Shown here: positions 1-8,337 of the stretch, in pieces
How positions within the stretch are numbered: the stretch's first letter is position 1
Layout: every line of letters begins with the position of its first letter
Source of the DNA: an uncultured Bacilli bacterium
Lineage (GTDB): Bacteria; Bacillota_I; Bacilli_A; RF39; UBA660
Length of the DNA stretch: 64,000 nucleotides
NCBI GenBank assembly: GCA_944332475.1
Contig: CALVKA010000001.1
Coordinates: 248,001 to 312,000, forward strand
Direction of reading: 5' to 3'
The notes under the pieces: generated by a model
What the model was told of the DNA's origin: nothing
Databases searched by the model: none
What the model saw: the letters and a program-made list of their open reading frames with translations, nothing else
Translations under genes and position numbers: made by a program

Positions 1-933
1 AGATGGATCTTCTTTTTTCTCTTGTGTTGGTGTCTCTTGTAATGGTTCTAATTGTTTTGCTAATTGTTTTTGAACAAATCCTAAATTAAATAGTTTTAGT
101 CCCACACGCATATTCATGCGGTCTGTTTTCATTTTTAGTCTTACCATAGCATTTGCTCCGGCATCTACAATTAGAGGAAGACCTGTAATAAAACTTGCCA
201 TATCACTGTTTAAGAAGACTAGTGGTTGTGCCATCTCTTCTGGTTTTGCAAGTCGTTTGGCAGTTCCAGTTTCAGCAACTAACGCATCCATGCCACCTGC
301 TTCTACTTCAAATTCTTTTTTCATACCAGTGTCTGTACTTCCTGGTAATAAAGCATTTACTCTAATTTTTTGTGGTCCTAATTCGATGGCTAGTTTTGCC
401 ATATAATAGTTCATAGCTCTTTTTGATAATGGGTATGCCATCATTCCGATGGTATCTTCTTTTGCTTGTGCGTGTAGAGCCTCTATCATTTCATCCCATG
501 TTCTAGCGTTTGTAAATTTTTCAAATTCGCTAGAATATTTGTCCCAGTATAATCCACCAGTTGAAGTTACATAAGATATTGCTCCTCCATAAGACATTCT
601 TTTCTTTAGGTATTCTTCTGTAATATACTTATTGGCAATATAGTTTACTGTAAATGTTTTGTAATAGTTTGTTTTTGCTCCAGATAGACCAGCAACGCCA
701 AAGAAAGAGTCTATGTGTCTTGGTACATGTTCCATAGCTTCATCAATAGATTCTTTATTACTTAAATCTACTTCAATAAATTCTTTTACTCCTGGAATGT
801 CTTGTTTTGTGATATCTAAAGCATAAACTTCAGCATTTAATTCTACTAGTAGTTCAGCTGTTGCTTTACCAATACCTGATGCAGCACCTGTTACTACACA
901 AATTTTATTATTGTATCCAAAATAATCTTTCAT
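1..933 (-). CDS. SDR-family oxidoreductase, 3' end outside the window
   Basis: Short-chain dehydrogenase/reductase, a cytoplasmic NAD(P)-dependent oxidoreductase. Translated from the ATG at 933, residues 14-21 read VTGAASGI (the TGxxxGIG nucleotide-binding loop). Further on are the catalytic Tyr-x3-Lys (YPLSK, about residue 177), an upstream YVTST serine region, and LLPGSTDTG as in the family's PG motif. The start follows an AGGAGG at 941-946. About 311 codons are visible with no stop, while classical SDRs are about 250-300 residues, so little should be missing. The C-terminal part is Gln/Glu/Lys-rich. Substrate unknown; the sequence resembles SDRs annotated as 3-alpha-hydroxysteroid or coniferyl-alcohol dehydrogenases, which is only a resemblance. 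Confidence 0.88.
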   Translation of the reverse strand, partial: MKDYFGYNNKICVVTGAASGIGKATAELLVELNAEVYALDITKQDIPGVKEFIEVDLSNKESIDEAMEHVPRHIDSFFGVAGLSGAKTNYYKTFTVNYIANKYITEEYLKKRMSYGGAISYVTSTGGLYWDKYSSEFEKFTNARTWDEMIEALHAQAKEDTIGMMAYPLSKRAMNYYMAKLAIELGPQKIRVNALLPGSTDTGMKKEFEVEAGGMDALVAETGTAKRLAKPEEMAQPLVFLNSDMASFITGLPLIVDAGANAMVRLKMKTDRMNMRVGLKLFNLGFVQKQLAKQLEPLQETPTQEKKEDPS

Positions 934-1029
934 ATTTTAACCTCCTACTATAATATTAGTTTATCACTATCGATTTCTATTTTGCATTTTTATTTATGTA
1001 TAGTATGTCTACTTTACATTGTTTTTTAC

Positions 1030-1058
1030 TTGCAAAGTTTATTTATTTATGATATGCT
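1030..1058 (+). promoter_or_regulatory. Promoter of tRNA-Glu
   Basis: TTGCAA (1030-1035), a 17-bp spacer and TATGCT (1053-1058) form a sigma-A type promoter. Transcription would start near 1065, about 12 nt before the tRNA. Confidence 0.6.
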
Positions 1059-1076
1059 TATACTGTTCTTGCAAAT

Positions 1077-1153
1077 GCCATGTTGGTGAAGTGGTTTAAC
1101 ACGCCGCCCTCTCAAGGCGGTATACACGGGTTCGAACCCCGTACATGGTACCA
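1077..1153 (+). tRNA. tRNA-Glu (anticodon CUC)
   Basis: A complete cloverleaf can be folded by eye. The acceptor stem is GCCATGT/ACATGGT with a closing G-U pair. The anticodon arm is CCGCC-CTCTCAA-GGCGG, giving anticodon CTC (Glu, GAG codons). The T arm is ACGGG-TTCGAAC-CCCGT, followed by discriminator A and an encoded CCA end. It stands alone between its own promoter and terminator. A CUC-Glu tRNA normally supplements a UUC-Glu tRNA, which is not in this window. Confidence 0.95.
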
Positions 1154-1163
1154 GTTGAAATAC

Positions 1164-1186
1164 AGAGCTTTTGTAGCTCTTTTTTT
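1164..1186 (+). terminator. Rho-independent terminator of tRNA-Glu
   Basis: Hairpin AGAGCT-TTTGT-AGCTCT followed directly by a run of T. Confidence 0.85.
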
Positions 1187-1192
1187 GTTTTC

Positions 1193-1221
1193 TTGACATC
1201 TTATATATTTCATATTATAGT
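1193..1221 (+). promoter_or_regulatory. Promoter of the corA-like gene
   Basis: TTGACA (1193-1198), a 17-bp spacer and TATAGT (1216-1221), a near-consensus sigma-A promoter. Transcription would start near 1228, about 25 nt before the start codon. Confidence 0.8.
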
Positions 1222-1252
1222 AACTATAGAATAGAATAAGAGGTTGTTTATT

Positions 1253-2197
1253 ATGATGAAAATTTATAAGAATGATTTAGATGATTCTGTTGTTCATGTT
1301 TGTTCTCAGATTGAGGATGATTCCTGGGTTCGTTTGGTTAATCCTACTGATAAGGAAATTGAGGAGGTATCTTCTAAAGTTGGTATTCCGACTACTTTAA
1401 TTTCTCAAGTATTAGTAGAAAAAGAGCTTCCCCGTATTAAACAAATTCCTGGTGCTGTTTTGGTTGTAATGGATGTTCCCTACATGAAGGATAAGAGTAT
1501 AAAAAATAAGTATATTACTTGTCCGTTGGGTATTATTATTTGTGATAATCTACATGTGATTACCGTATCTTTACAAGAACACGCGTTTATGGATGAGTTT
1601 GCTAAAGGGAATGTAGAGACTTTTTTTACGTATAAGAAGAGTCGTTTTTTGATACAAATATTTCTTAAGGCGTCTGAGGTGTACTTATCAACATTAAGTT
1701 TAATTGATGAGGATATTCAAAAAATGGAAAAGAATACGTATTATTCTACTAATAATCGTGTATTAATTAACTTTTTAAATATGCAAAAAACGTTGGTTTA
1801 TTTTCTTACGTCATTGCAGGCAAACAGTCATGTTTTAGAAAGACTATATACGGATGAAATTCTTACTATGTACGATGAAGATAAGGTGTTGTTGGGGGAT
1901 GCGGTTATTGAGAATAAACAGTGTATCGAAACATCTATTGTCTTTCGTGATATTTTGGATTCTACTATGGATACGTATGGTTCTATTATTTCTAATAATT
2001 TGAATGTTATTATGAAATTTTTGGCCGGTATTACGATTGTTTTTTCTATTCCTACCATGATTTCTTCTTTTTTAGGAATGAATGTTCCTTTAGGGGTTAT
2101 TGGACAGAGTGATTATTCTTTTTTAGTGGTCTGTATTGTCTCTTTTTTAGTTTCATTTGTGATAGCCTGTTGGTTAAAGAAAAGAAATATGTTATAA
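1253..2197 (+). CDS. corA: CorA-family divalent cation transporter
   Basis: Inner-membrane Mg2+/Co2+ channel of the CorA family, 314 residues. The first 240 or so residues form the acidic cytoplasmic domain with the long helix. Two C-terminal membrane segments follow, and the family signature GMN sits between them (SFLGMNVPLG). The C-terminus is basic (KKRN), as expected for the cytoplasmic end. The ATG at 1253 is chosen because AGAGG at 1239-1243 is 9 nt upstream; an in-frame TTG at 1244 abuts the ribosome binding site. It has its own promoter. Metal preference cannot be told from sequence. Confidence 0.9.
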   Translation: MMKIYKNDLDDSVVHVCSQIEDDSWVRLVNPTDKEIEEVSSKVGIPTTLISQVLVEKELPRIKQIPGAVLVVMDVPYMKDKSIKNKYITCPLGIIICDNLHVITVSLQEHAFMDEFAKGNVETFFTYKKSRFLIQIFLKASEVYLSTLSLIDEDIQKMEKNTYYSTNNRVLINFLNMQKTLVYFLTSLQANSHVLERLYTDEILTMYDEDKVLLGDAVIENKQCIETSIVFRDILDSTMDTYGSIISNNLNVIMKFLAGITIVFSIPTMISSFLGMNVPLGVIGQSDYSFLVVCIVSFLVSFVIACWLKKRNML

Positions 2198-2228
2198 TTA
2201 ACTAGACTCATTTTATTTTGGAGGTTTT

Positions 2229-2855
2229 ATGGAAAATTTTGTTATTTCGATTATGAATCAATTTGGGTATTTTGGTATGTTTTTCTTAATTTTTATTGAG
2301 AATATTTTTCCGCCAATTCCTTCTGAGGTCGTGTTGTTGTTTGGTGGATTTATGACTACTTATACAAAGCTTCATGTAGCACTTATGATTATATTTTCTA
2401 CCTTGGGTTCTGTTGTGGGGGCTATCGTATTATATTACGTTGGTAAAATTTTAAATAAAGATAGGCTTAAAAAATTAGTTGCGGGAAAAGTTGGTAAAGT
2501 TTTACGTTTAAAAGCAAGTGATATTGATAAAGCAGATCATTGGTTTGATACTAAAGGTAATAAAACAGTTTTCTTTTGTCGATTTGTTCCAGTTGTTAGA
2601 AGTTTGATTTCTATTCCAGCAGGTATGAGTGAAATGCCGATGGCAAAATTTTTGTTATATACGACAGTAGGTTCTGCTATTTGGAATAGTGTTTTATTAA
2701 TTGTTGGAAATAAAGTGGGGGAGAACTGGAAGAGTATTTTAGGTATTATGGATCAGTATTCTCATATTGTTTTGATTTTACTTATTCTTTTATTTATTCT
2801 TTTCTTGGTATATTTTTTCTGTTTTCGTACAAAGAAAAAGAAAAAAGCGAATTAG
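2229..2855 (+). CDS. DedA-family membrane protein
   Basis: DedA/VTT-domain integral membrane protein of 208 residues, a family linked to lipid (undecaprenyl phosphate or phospholipid) flipping and membrane homeostasis. The hallmark re-entrant segments are present: ENIFPPIPSEVVL near the N-terminus and a central FFCRFVPVVRSLISIPAG with the family's conserved arginines. The end is a strong hydrophobic helix followed by a Lys-rich tail. A GGAGG lies before the ATG. It follows the corA-like gene after 31 nt and is probably cotranscribed. Confidence 0.92.
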   Translation: MENFVISIMNQFGYFGMFFLIFIENIFPPIPSEVVLLFGGFMTTYTKLHVALMIIFSTLGSVVGAIVLYYVGKILNKDRLKKLVAGKVGKVLRLKASDIDKADHWFDTKGNKTVFFCRFVPVVRSLISIPAGMSEMPMAKFLLYTTVGSAIWNSVLLIVGNKVGENWKSILGIMDQYSHIVLILLILLFILFLVYFFCFRTKKKKKAN

Positions 2856-2897
2856 TTATGTTTAGAATTAAGGAGACTTAATTCTTTTTTCTTTTTG

Positions 2898-2906
2898 TGG
2901 TATAAT
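2898..2906 (+). promoter_or_regulatory. Extended -10 promoter
   Basis: TGG-TATAAT is an extended -10 element with no good -35. Transcription from about 2913 would lead the gene at 2941. The ATG inside this -10 box at 2905 is therefore not the start codon. Confidence 0.6.
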
Positions 2907-2940
2907 GGTAAGGCTGTTATTTAGAATGTGGGGTGATAGA

Positions 2941-3573
2941 ATGAAAATAAGGCAGTTAAATATTATGAGTATCGATTTTTCTTCGCCGAAGATGTATAAA
3001 CTTTCAGGTCGTGCTAAGGAAATATTACAGAGTGAAAAGATTTATAGATTTTCTTCTTTATTAACTTGTGATGATGTTTCTTATGATGTTGTTTTGGCTC
3101 AAGGAGAAAATGTTAAGGAACAACTTAAGAATGTTAAGGCATTATTTTCGTATAATAAGATTGGAGAAGATCAGGGAAGTGCTCTTATGTATCTTTCTCC
3201 TAATTTGGATGTAGATGATGTTTATGTATCTTCTCAAAGTGCATCTAGCACTATTTCTTTTGGAGATTCATATGTTGATCTTTTTTCTGTTTACTTAAAG
3301 ACTCAGGATGATTTGAATCACTTTTTTAATCAATATGGGAAAAATCATGGAGATTGTGTTATTGGTGGTGTTTTTCCTTCGGAAGATGCTATTCAAAGTT
3401 TTAGTTCTGAAATAAAGGTAGGGGATGTGGTTTCTTACCCATATGTATTTTCTGGAAATGTGTACCGTGTGTTTTCAACAAAGAGTCTTTCTGCACAAGG
3501 ACATTATTTGTTTGATGGTTATTTTAATGGCTTATCTTTACACCCAACTGCTGTTTGTAAGGTAAAAAAGTAG
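2941..3573 (+). CDS. Hypothetical protein
   Basis: A soluble protein of 210 residues that I do not recognise. It has no signal peptide, membrane segment or known catalytic motif. It is rich in Ser, Val, Tyr and Asp, with alternating hydrophobic stretches that suggest a mainly beta fold. A Ser-rich stretch (SSQSASSTISFG, about residues 99-110) may be a loop. The start ATG has a GGGGTGA ribosome binding site, and an extended -10 promoter lies just upstream. It ends 18 nt before the promoter of the tetR operon. Confidence 0.75.
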   Translation: MKIRQLNIMSIDFSSPKMYKLSGRAKEILQSEKIYRFSSLLTCDDVSYDVVLAQGENVKEQLKNVKALFSYNKIGEDQGSALMYLSPNLDVDDVYVSSQSASSTISFGDSYVDLFSVYLKTQDDLNHFFNQYGKNHGDCVIGGVFPSEDAIQSFSSEIKVGDVVSYPYVFSGNVYRVFSTKSLSAQGHYLFDGYFNGLSLHPTAVCKVKK

Positions 3574-3590
3574 AAATGTTAGTTATGATG

Positions 3591-3619
3591 TTGACAAGTT
3601 GTCACTTTATGACTATAAT
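3591..3619 (+). promoter_or_regulatory. Consensus promoter of the tetR-ABC operon
   Basis: TTGACA (3591-3596), exactly 17 bp, TATAAT (3614-3619): a perfect sigma-A consensus. The -35 lies inside the first operator. A second TATAAT at 3644-3649 may be a second, weaker start whose -10 abuts the second operator. Confidence 0.88.
3592..3604 (+). promoter_or_regulatory. TetR-type operator O1
   Basis: Perfect palindrome TGACA-AGT-TGTCA overlapping the -35 box. The same arms with a different 3-bp centre recur 39 bp downstream, which is the main support for it being an operator of the TetR protein encoded next. Confidence 0.75.
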
Positions 3620-3630
3620 GGTTTAATGTA

Positions 3631-3643
3631 TGACACCCTGTCA
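3631..3643 (+). promoter_or_regulatory. TetR-type operator O2
   Basis: Perfect palindrome TGACA-CCC-TGTCA between the promoter and the tetR start codon, next to a second TATAAT. Confidence 0.75.
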
Positions 3644-3669
3644 TATAATGTTGTTAAGGGGGAAATACT

Positions 3670-4266
3670 ATGCCTAGTAAAACATTTTTAAATTTGGATT
3701 CTGGCAAGAAAAGTAAACTATTAGAAGCTGCGATGCATGAGTTTCAAACCGTGTCTTATACTGAGGTATCCATTAATCAAATTATTATGAATGCCGGTAT
3801 TTCTAGAGGAAGCTTTTATACCTATTTTACAGACAAAGATGATTTGTTTGGCTATATTTTAGATTTACAGAAGAAAAAAATATTTGTTATTACAAAAGAT
3901 GTCTTTGATTCTTGTCAGGGGGATATTCGAAAGTCTTTTTTTATGCTTTATGATACTTTTACAAAAATTATTAGAGAGTATGATTTATCTTTCTTTTTAA
4001 AAAATGTTTTTTTGTTTTTTAATATTTATAGAGAGAAATTTGTGCGTCCTGGTCATGATTTGTTTTTGTATGTAAAGTCTTCTATTTCTTGTACTGATTT
4101 AAAGACGGATGATTTGGAGTTTGTTTTTCATTTGTTTATGCATAATTTATTGATTGGTGTTACAGAGGCTGTAAAGCATAATTATATTCCTGATGTTAGG
4201 GAACAATTTAGGCATAAAGTGGATATACTATGTTATGGAATTTATAAGGAGGAGAAAGAATGTTAA
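3670..4266 (+). CDS. TetR/AcrR-family repressor of the adjacent ABC exporter
   Basis: One-component DNA-binding regulator of 198 residues. The N-terminal TetR helix-turn-helix is clear (SINQIIMNAGISRGSFYTYF, about residues 36-55, followed by DKDDLF). The rest is an all-helical ligand domain with many Phe residues, typical of hydrophobic-drug sensors. The ATG follows an AAGGGGG. The gene overlaps the first ABC gene by 7 nt, so the three are one operon. Two identical palindromes in its own promoter indicate autorepression. The inducer is unknown. Confidence 0.92.
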   Translation: MPSKTFLNLDSGKKSKLLEAAMHEFQTVSYTEVSINQIIMNAGISRGSFYTYFTDKDDLFGYILDLQKKKIFVITKDVFDSCQGDIRKSFFMLYDTFTKIIREYDLSFFLKNVFLFFNIYREKFVRPGHDLFLYVKSSISCTDLKTDDLEFVFHLFMHNLLIGVTEAVKHNYIPDVREQFRHKVDILCYGIYKEEKEC

Positions 4267-6434
4267 AGGTTTTTAGGTATTTAAAAAGTTCAATCTTTTC
4301 TGTTTTAGCAGTTATCTTATTACTTGTTGTACAAGCTTATCTTGATTTAACATTACCTGATTATACTTCCAAGATTGTTAATGTTGGTGTACAACAAGGT
4401 GGTATTGAGAATGCTGCGATAGAAGAAATTGGCGAAGATACTCTTGATACTTTGATGTTTTTTATGGGGGAAGATGATCAAGAGTATATTTTGGATCATT
4501 ATCAAAAATCTGATACTTATAAGGGAGAAGCAATTTATAAGTTAGAGGAAGATAGTGATGTGGATAAAGTTAGCTCTATTATGGCTCGTCCTATGATGAT
4601 TTTAAGTTATGCTGAGCAAAATAGTAATTCATCTGATGATAGTGTTGTGTCTTTTGATTTGCCTGAAGGGGTAAGTTTATCACAAGCACTTAGTATGATG
4701 AGTGATGAGCAAAGAGCAGAGATGTTAGATAGTATTGATGAGGCTATTAAAGATATTCCTGATTCTATTGTTGATCAAGCTGCTGTTAGTTTTGTAAGGA
4801 CAGAGTATCAACGAATTGGTGTTGATACAGATCAAATTCAGACTATGTATATTTTTAAAGTTGGTCTTATTATGTTAGGCATTGCGTTAGCGGCCATGGC
4901 TGTTGGAGTTTTGATTGTCTTTATTGGTTCTCGTATGGCGGCAAGACTTGCTAGAACGCTTCGTCATAAAGTATTTACGAAGGTTGTTGGTTTTTCTAAG
5001 AATGAGATTAAAACTTATGGACAATCTTCTTTGATTACAAGAACGACTAATGATGTTCAACAGGTTCAAATGGTTATTGTGTTCTTGTTACGAGTTGTTT
5101 TTTACGCACCTATCATCGGTATTGGTGGAGTTATTAAGGCAATAAGAACGAATGCAGATATGACTTATATTATTGGTGTTGCGGTTGTTGCAATTTTGGC
5201 AGTAGTAATTACTTTATTTGCGATTGCGATGCCTAAATTTAATAAGGTACAAAAATTGATTGATAAGTTGAACTTAGTTACTCGTGAAATTTTATCTGGT
5301 CTTCCAGTTATTCGTGCTTTTTCTAATGAAAAGCATGAAGAAGAAAGATTTGATGAAGCTAATAAACGTTTGACTAAAGTCAATTTGTTTGTTAACCGTG
5401 CAATGAGTTTTATGATGCCAATTATGATGGTCGTTATGAATTTTGTATGTTTAGTTATTGTTTATCAAGGTGCAAAAGGTGTTGATACAGGAGCTATGCA
5501 AGTAGGAGATATCATGGCTTATATTCAATATACGATGCAAATTATTATGGCCTTTTTGATGATTTCTATGATGTCTATTATGTTACCTCGTGCTAATGTT
5601 TCTGCTAAACGTATTATGGAAGTTATCGAAACACCAGATACCATTTACAATGGTGACCATTTACTTGAGTTTAAACCTGAAGAAAAGGGTAAAGTAGAAT
5701 TTAAAAATGTCAGTTTCCGTTATCCAGATGCTGATTATGATGTCATTACGGATGTTAATTTAGTTGCTAATCCAGGAGAGACGACTGCTTTTATTGGTTC
5801 TACTGGTTCAGGTAAATCTACTTTAATTAATTTAATTCCTAGGTTTTATGATGTTACCGATGGTGAATTATTAGTAGATGGTGTTAATATTAAAGATGTA
5901 GATTTACATGTACTTCGTGATAAGATTGGTTTTGTTCCACAGAAGGGTGTTTTGTTTACTGGAACCATTAAAGAAAATATTAAATATGGAAATGATAAAA
6001 TTACGGATGAAGATGTAGATCGTGCTTTGGATGTTGCACAAGCTACTGAGTTTGTTTCTAAACTTAAAGGTGGCGTAGATTATGATATTAGTCAAGGTGG
6101 AACGAATGTTTCTGGTGGACAAAAACAACGTTTGTCTATTGCTAGAGCGATTGCGAAAGATCCTGATATCTATGTCTTTGATGATAGTTTTTCTGCGCTT
6201 GATTTTAAAACTGATGCCAAATTACGTGGGGAACTTGCTAAAATTACAAAAGATAAAACAGTTTTAATTGTTGCACAAAGAATCTCTACTATTATGAATG
6301 CAGATAAAATTGTGGTTTTAGATGAAGGACGTGTTGTTGGTGTTGGTACGCATAAAGAACTAATGAAAAATTGTACTGTGTATAAAGAAATTGCTTTATC
6401 TCAGTTAAGTAAGGAGGAGTTAGAAAATGCCTAG
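4260..6434 (+). CDS. Heterodimeric ABC exporter subunit with degenerate catalytic site
   Basis: Membrane half-transporter of 724 residues, likely a multidrug or lipid exporter paired with the next gene. The permease domain carries an extra acidic loop of about 170 residues between the first and second membrane helices (about residues 35-200), facing the outside. The ATPase domain has Walker A GSTGSGKST (about 517), signature VSGGQKQ (about 617) and Walker B YVFDDSFSALD, with Asp where the catalytic Glu should be. This is the hallmark of the degenerate-site subunit in BmrCD/TM287-288-like exporters. It overlaps tetR by 7 nt and the next gene by 8 nt. Confidence 0.93.
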   Translation: MLKVFRYLKSSIFSVLAVILLLVVQAYLDLTLPDYTSKIVNVGVQQGGIENAAIEEIGEDTLDTLMFFMGEDDQEYILDHYQKSDTYKGEAIYKLEEDSDVDKVSSIMARPMMILSYAEQNSNSSDDSVVSFDLPEGVSLSQALSMMSDEQRAEMLDSIDEAIKDIPDSIVDQAAVSFVRTEYQRIGVDTDQIQTMYIFKVGLIMLGIALAAMAVGVLIVFIGSRMAARLARTLRHKVFTKVVGFSKNEIKTYGQSSLITRTTNDVQQVQMVIVFLLRVVFYAPIIGIGGVIKAIRTNADMTYIIGVAVVAILAVVITLFAIAMPKFNKVQKLIDKLNLVTREILSGLPVIRAFSNEKHEEERFDEANKRLTKVNLFVNRAMSFMMPIMMVVMNFVCLVIVYQGAKGVDTGAMQVGDIMAYIQYTMQIIMAFLMISMMSIMLPRANVSAKRIMEVIETPDTIYNGDHLLEFKPEEKGKVEFKNVSFRYPDADYDVITDVNLVANPGETTAFIGSTGSGKSTLINLIPRFYDVTDGELLVDGVNIKDVDLHVLRDKIGFVPQKGVLFTGTIKENIKYGNDKITDEDVDRALDVAQATEFVSKLKGGVDYDISQGGTNVSGGQKQRLSIARAIAKDPDIYVFDDSFSALDFKTDAKLRGELAKITKDKTVLIVAQRISTIMNADKIVVLDEGRVVGVGTHKELMKNCTVYKEIALSQLSKEELENA

Positions 6435-8250
6435 TGTTGGTCATGGTGGTCCAGGTGGAAGTGGTGCTCCAGAGAAAGCAAAAAACTTTGGAAAAACGTT
6501 AAGGCAACTTTTATCTTACTTAAAAGATTATAAACTTGCGATGTTTTTCGTTGTAGTTTTTGCCATTGGTTCTACTGTACTTACGATTGTTGGGCCTAAA
6601 ATATTAGGAAATATTACAACTGAAATTTTTAATGGGTTGATGAGAAAAATTTCTAATACGGGTGGTATTGATTTTGATCTTATTAATCATACGGTTATTA
6701 TTTTGGTATGTTTATATATTATTAGTGCATTATTTTCTGGTATTCAAGGAGTTATAATGGCTGGAGTATCGAATGATATTTCTTATCGTTTACGTAATTC
6801 TTTGAGTCATAAGATTAATAAACTTCCTATGAAGTATTTTGATAAGAAGACACATGGTGAAGTTTTGTCTATTGTAACAAATGATATTGATACGTTATCT
6901 CAAGCATTAAATCAGTCTATTACTACTATTATTACTAGTATTACTACGATTCTTGGTATCTTTATTATGATGATTTCTATTAATATTCCAATGACGATTG
7001 CGGCTATTTTAATTATACCAGTTTGTATGTTGGTACTTAGAGTAGTTGTAAAACGAAGTCAAAAATACTTTGCTATGCAGCAAGATTATTTAGGACATAT
7101 TAATGGTCATGTAGAAGAAATTTATGGTGGACACGATATTGTCAAAGCGTTTAATGGAGAAGATCAGGCAATTGAAAAGTTTGATCATATTAATCAAACG
7201 TTATATCGTAGTGCTTGGAAGAGTCAATTTTTATCTACTACGATGCATCCTATTATGCAGTTTATTGGTAACTTAGGATATGTTGTTATTTCTATATTGG
7301 GTGGATATATGGTAATTCGTGATCGTATTGAAGTAGGAGATATTTTATCTTTTACACAATATGTTCGTAACTTTACACAACAGATTAACCAGTTATCTCA
7401 GGTTATGAATACGGTTCAGTCTGCAGTTGCAGCTAGTGAGAGGGTTTTTGAGTTCTTGGATTTAAAAGAAGAAGTTCAAGAGATTGAAAATCCATTATCT
7501 ACTGAAGGATTATGTGGTAATATTGAATTTGATCATGTTTGCTTTGGTTATAACAAGAATAAAGTTATTATTCACGATTTTTGTGCTAAGGTTAAAGATG
7601 GTCAAAAGATTGCGATTGTTGGTCCTACTGGTGCGGGTAAGACTACGATTGTTAAATTGTTGATGCGTTTTTATGATTTAAATAGCGGTCGTATTTTGAT
7701 TGATGGAAAAGATATGACTCAGTTTAATCGTAGTGATATTCGTCGTATGTTTGGTATGGTATTACAAGATACGTGGTTATTTAATGGTACGATTAAAGAA
7801 AATATTAAATATGGTAAATTAGATGCTACGGATAGTGAAATTAAGGCTGCTTGTCATACAGCTAGTGTAGATCATTTCATTAGAACTTTGCCTGATGGTT
7901 ATGATATGGTTTTGAATGAAGAGGCAGATAATATTTCTGGTGGTCAAAAACAGTTGCTTACGATTGCGCGTGTTATTTTAGCTGATCCTAAGATTTTAAT
8001 TTTGGATGAGGCGACTAGTAGCGTTGATACTCGTACGGAAGTTTTGATTCAAGAAGCTATGGATAAGTTGATGGAAGGAAGAACTAGTTTCATTATTGCT
8101 CATCGTTTATCAACGATTAAAAATGCAGATTTAATTTTGGTTATGAATGAAGGAGATATTGTAGAACAAGGAACACATGAAGAGCTTCTTAAGAAGAATG
8201 GTTTTTATGCAAACCTTTATAACTCTCAATTCGAAGAAGTAGAGGAGTAA
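6427..8250 (+). CDS. Heterodimeric ABC exporter subunit with canonical catalytic site
   Basis: Partner half-transporter of 607 residues. After a Gly/Pro-rich N-terminus come six membrane helices and an ATPase domain. The latter has Walker A GPTGAGKTT (about 398), signature ISGGQKQ (about 503), Walker B LILDEATSSVD (about 524) with the catalytic Glu, and the switch His in IIAHRLST. It overlaps the previous gene, so translation is coupled. Together the two subunits make one exporter with one active and one degenerate ATP site. Substrate unknown. Confidence 0.93.
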   Translation: MPSVGHGGPGGSGAPEKAKNFGKTLRQLLSYLKDYKLAMFFVVVFAIGSTVLTIVGPKILGNITTEIFNGLMRKISNTGGIDFDLINHTVIILVCLYIISALFSGIQGVIMAGVSNDISYRLRNSLSHKINKLPMKYFDKKTHGEVLSIVTNDIDTLSQALNQSITTIITSITTILGIFIMMISINIPMTIAAILIIPVCMLVLRVVVKRSQKYFAMQQDYLGHINGHVEEIYGGHDIVKAFNGEDQAIEKFDHINQTLYRSAWKSQFLSTTMHPIMQFIGNLGYVVISILGGYMVIRDRIEVGDILSFTQYVRNFTQQINQLSQVMNTVQSAVAASERVFEFLDLKEEVQEIENPLSTEGLCGNIEFDHVCFGYNKNKVIIHDFCAKVKDGQKIAIVGPTGAGKTTIVKLLMRFYDLNSGRILIDGKDMTQFNRSDIRRMFGMVLQDTWLFNGTIKENIKYGKLDATDSEIKAACHTASVDHFIRTLPDGYDMVLNEEADNISGGQKQLLTIARVILADPKILILDEATSSVDTRTEVLIQEAMDKLMEGRTSFIIAHRLSTIKNADLILVMNEGDIVEQGTHEELLKKNGFYANLYNSQFEEVEE

Positions 8251-8262
8251 TCCTCTTTTTCT
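8241..8262 (+). terminator. Terminator of the tetR-ABC operon
   Basis: AGAGGA-GTAA-TCCTCT followed by a T-rich run. The loop contains the stop codon of the second ABC gene. Confidence 0.75.
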
Positions 8263-8285
8263 TTTGTCAAATTTTCATTTTTTTG

Positions 8286-8314
8286 TTGTGAGTTTTTTTA
8301 ATTCGATATATAAT
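8286..8314 (+). promoter_or_regulatory. Promoter of the yitT-like gene
   Basis: TTGTGA (8286-8291), 17 bp, TATAAT (8309-8314), 24 nt before the start codon. Confidence 0.7.
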
Positions 8315-8337
8315 AATTATGATAGGGAGTGGTGCCT

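Noticed and set aside
116-406. Open frame on + inside the SDR region
   Set aside because: It lies opposite the SDR coding frame, which has a full family pattern; the + frame has no ribosome binding site.
1244-1252. TTG start for the corA-like gene
   Set aside because: The TTG directly abuts the ribosome binding site AGAGG; the ATG at 1253 has normal spacing.
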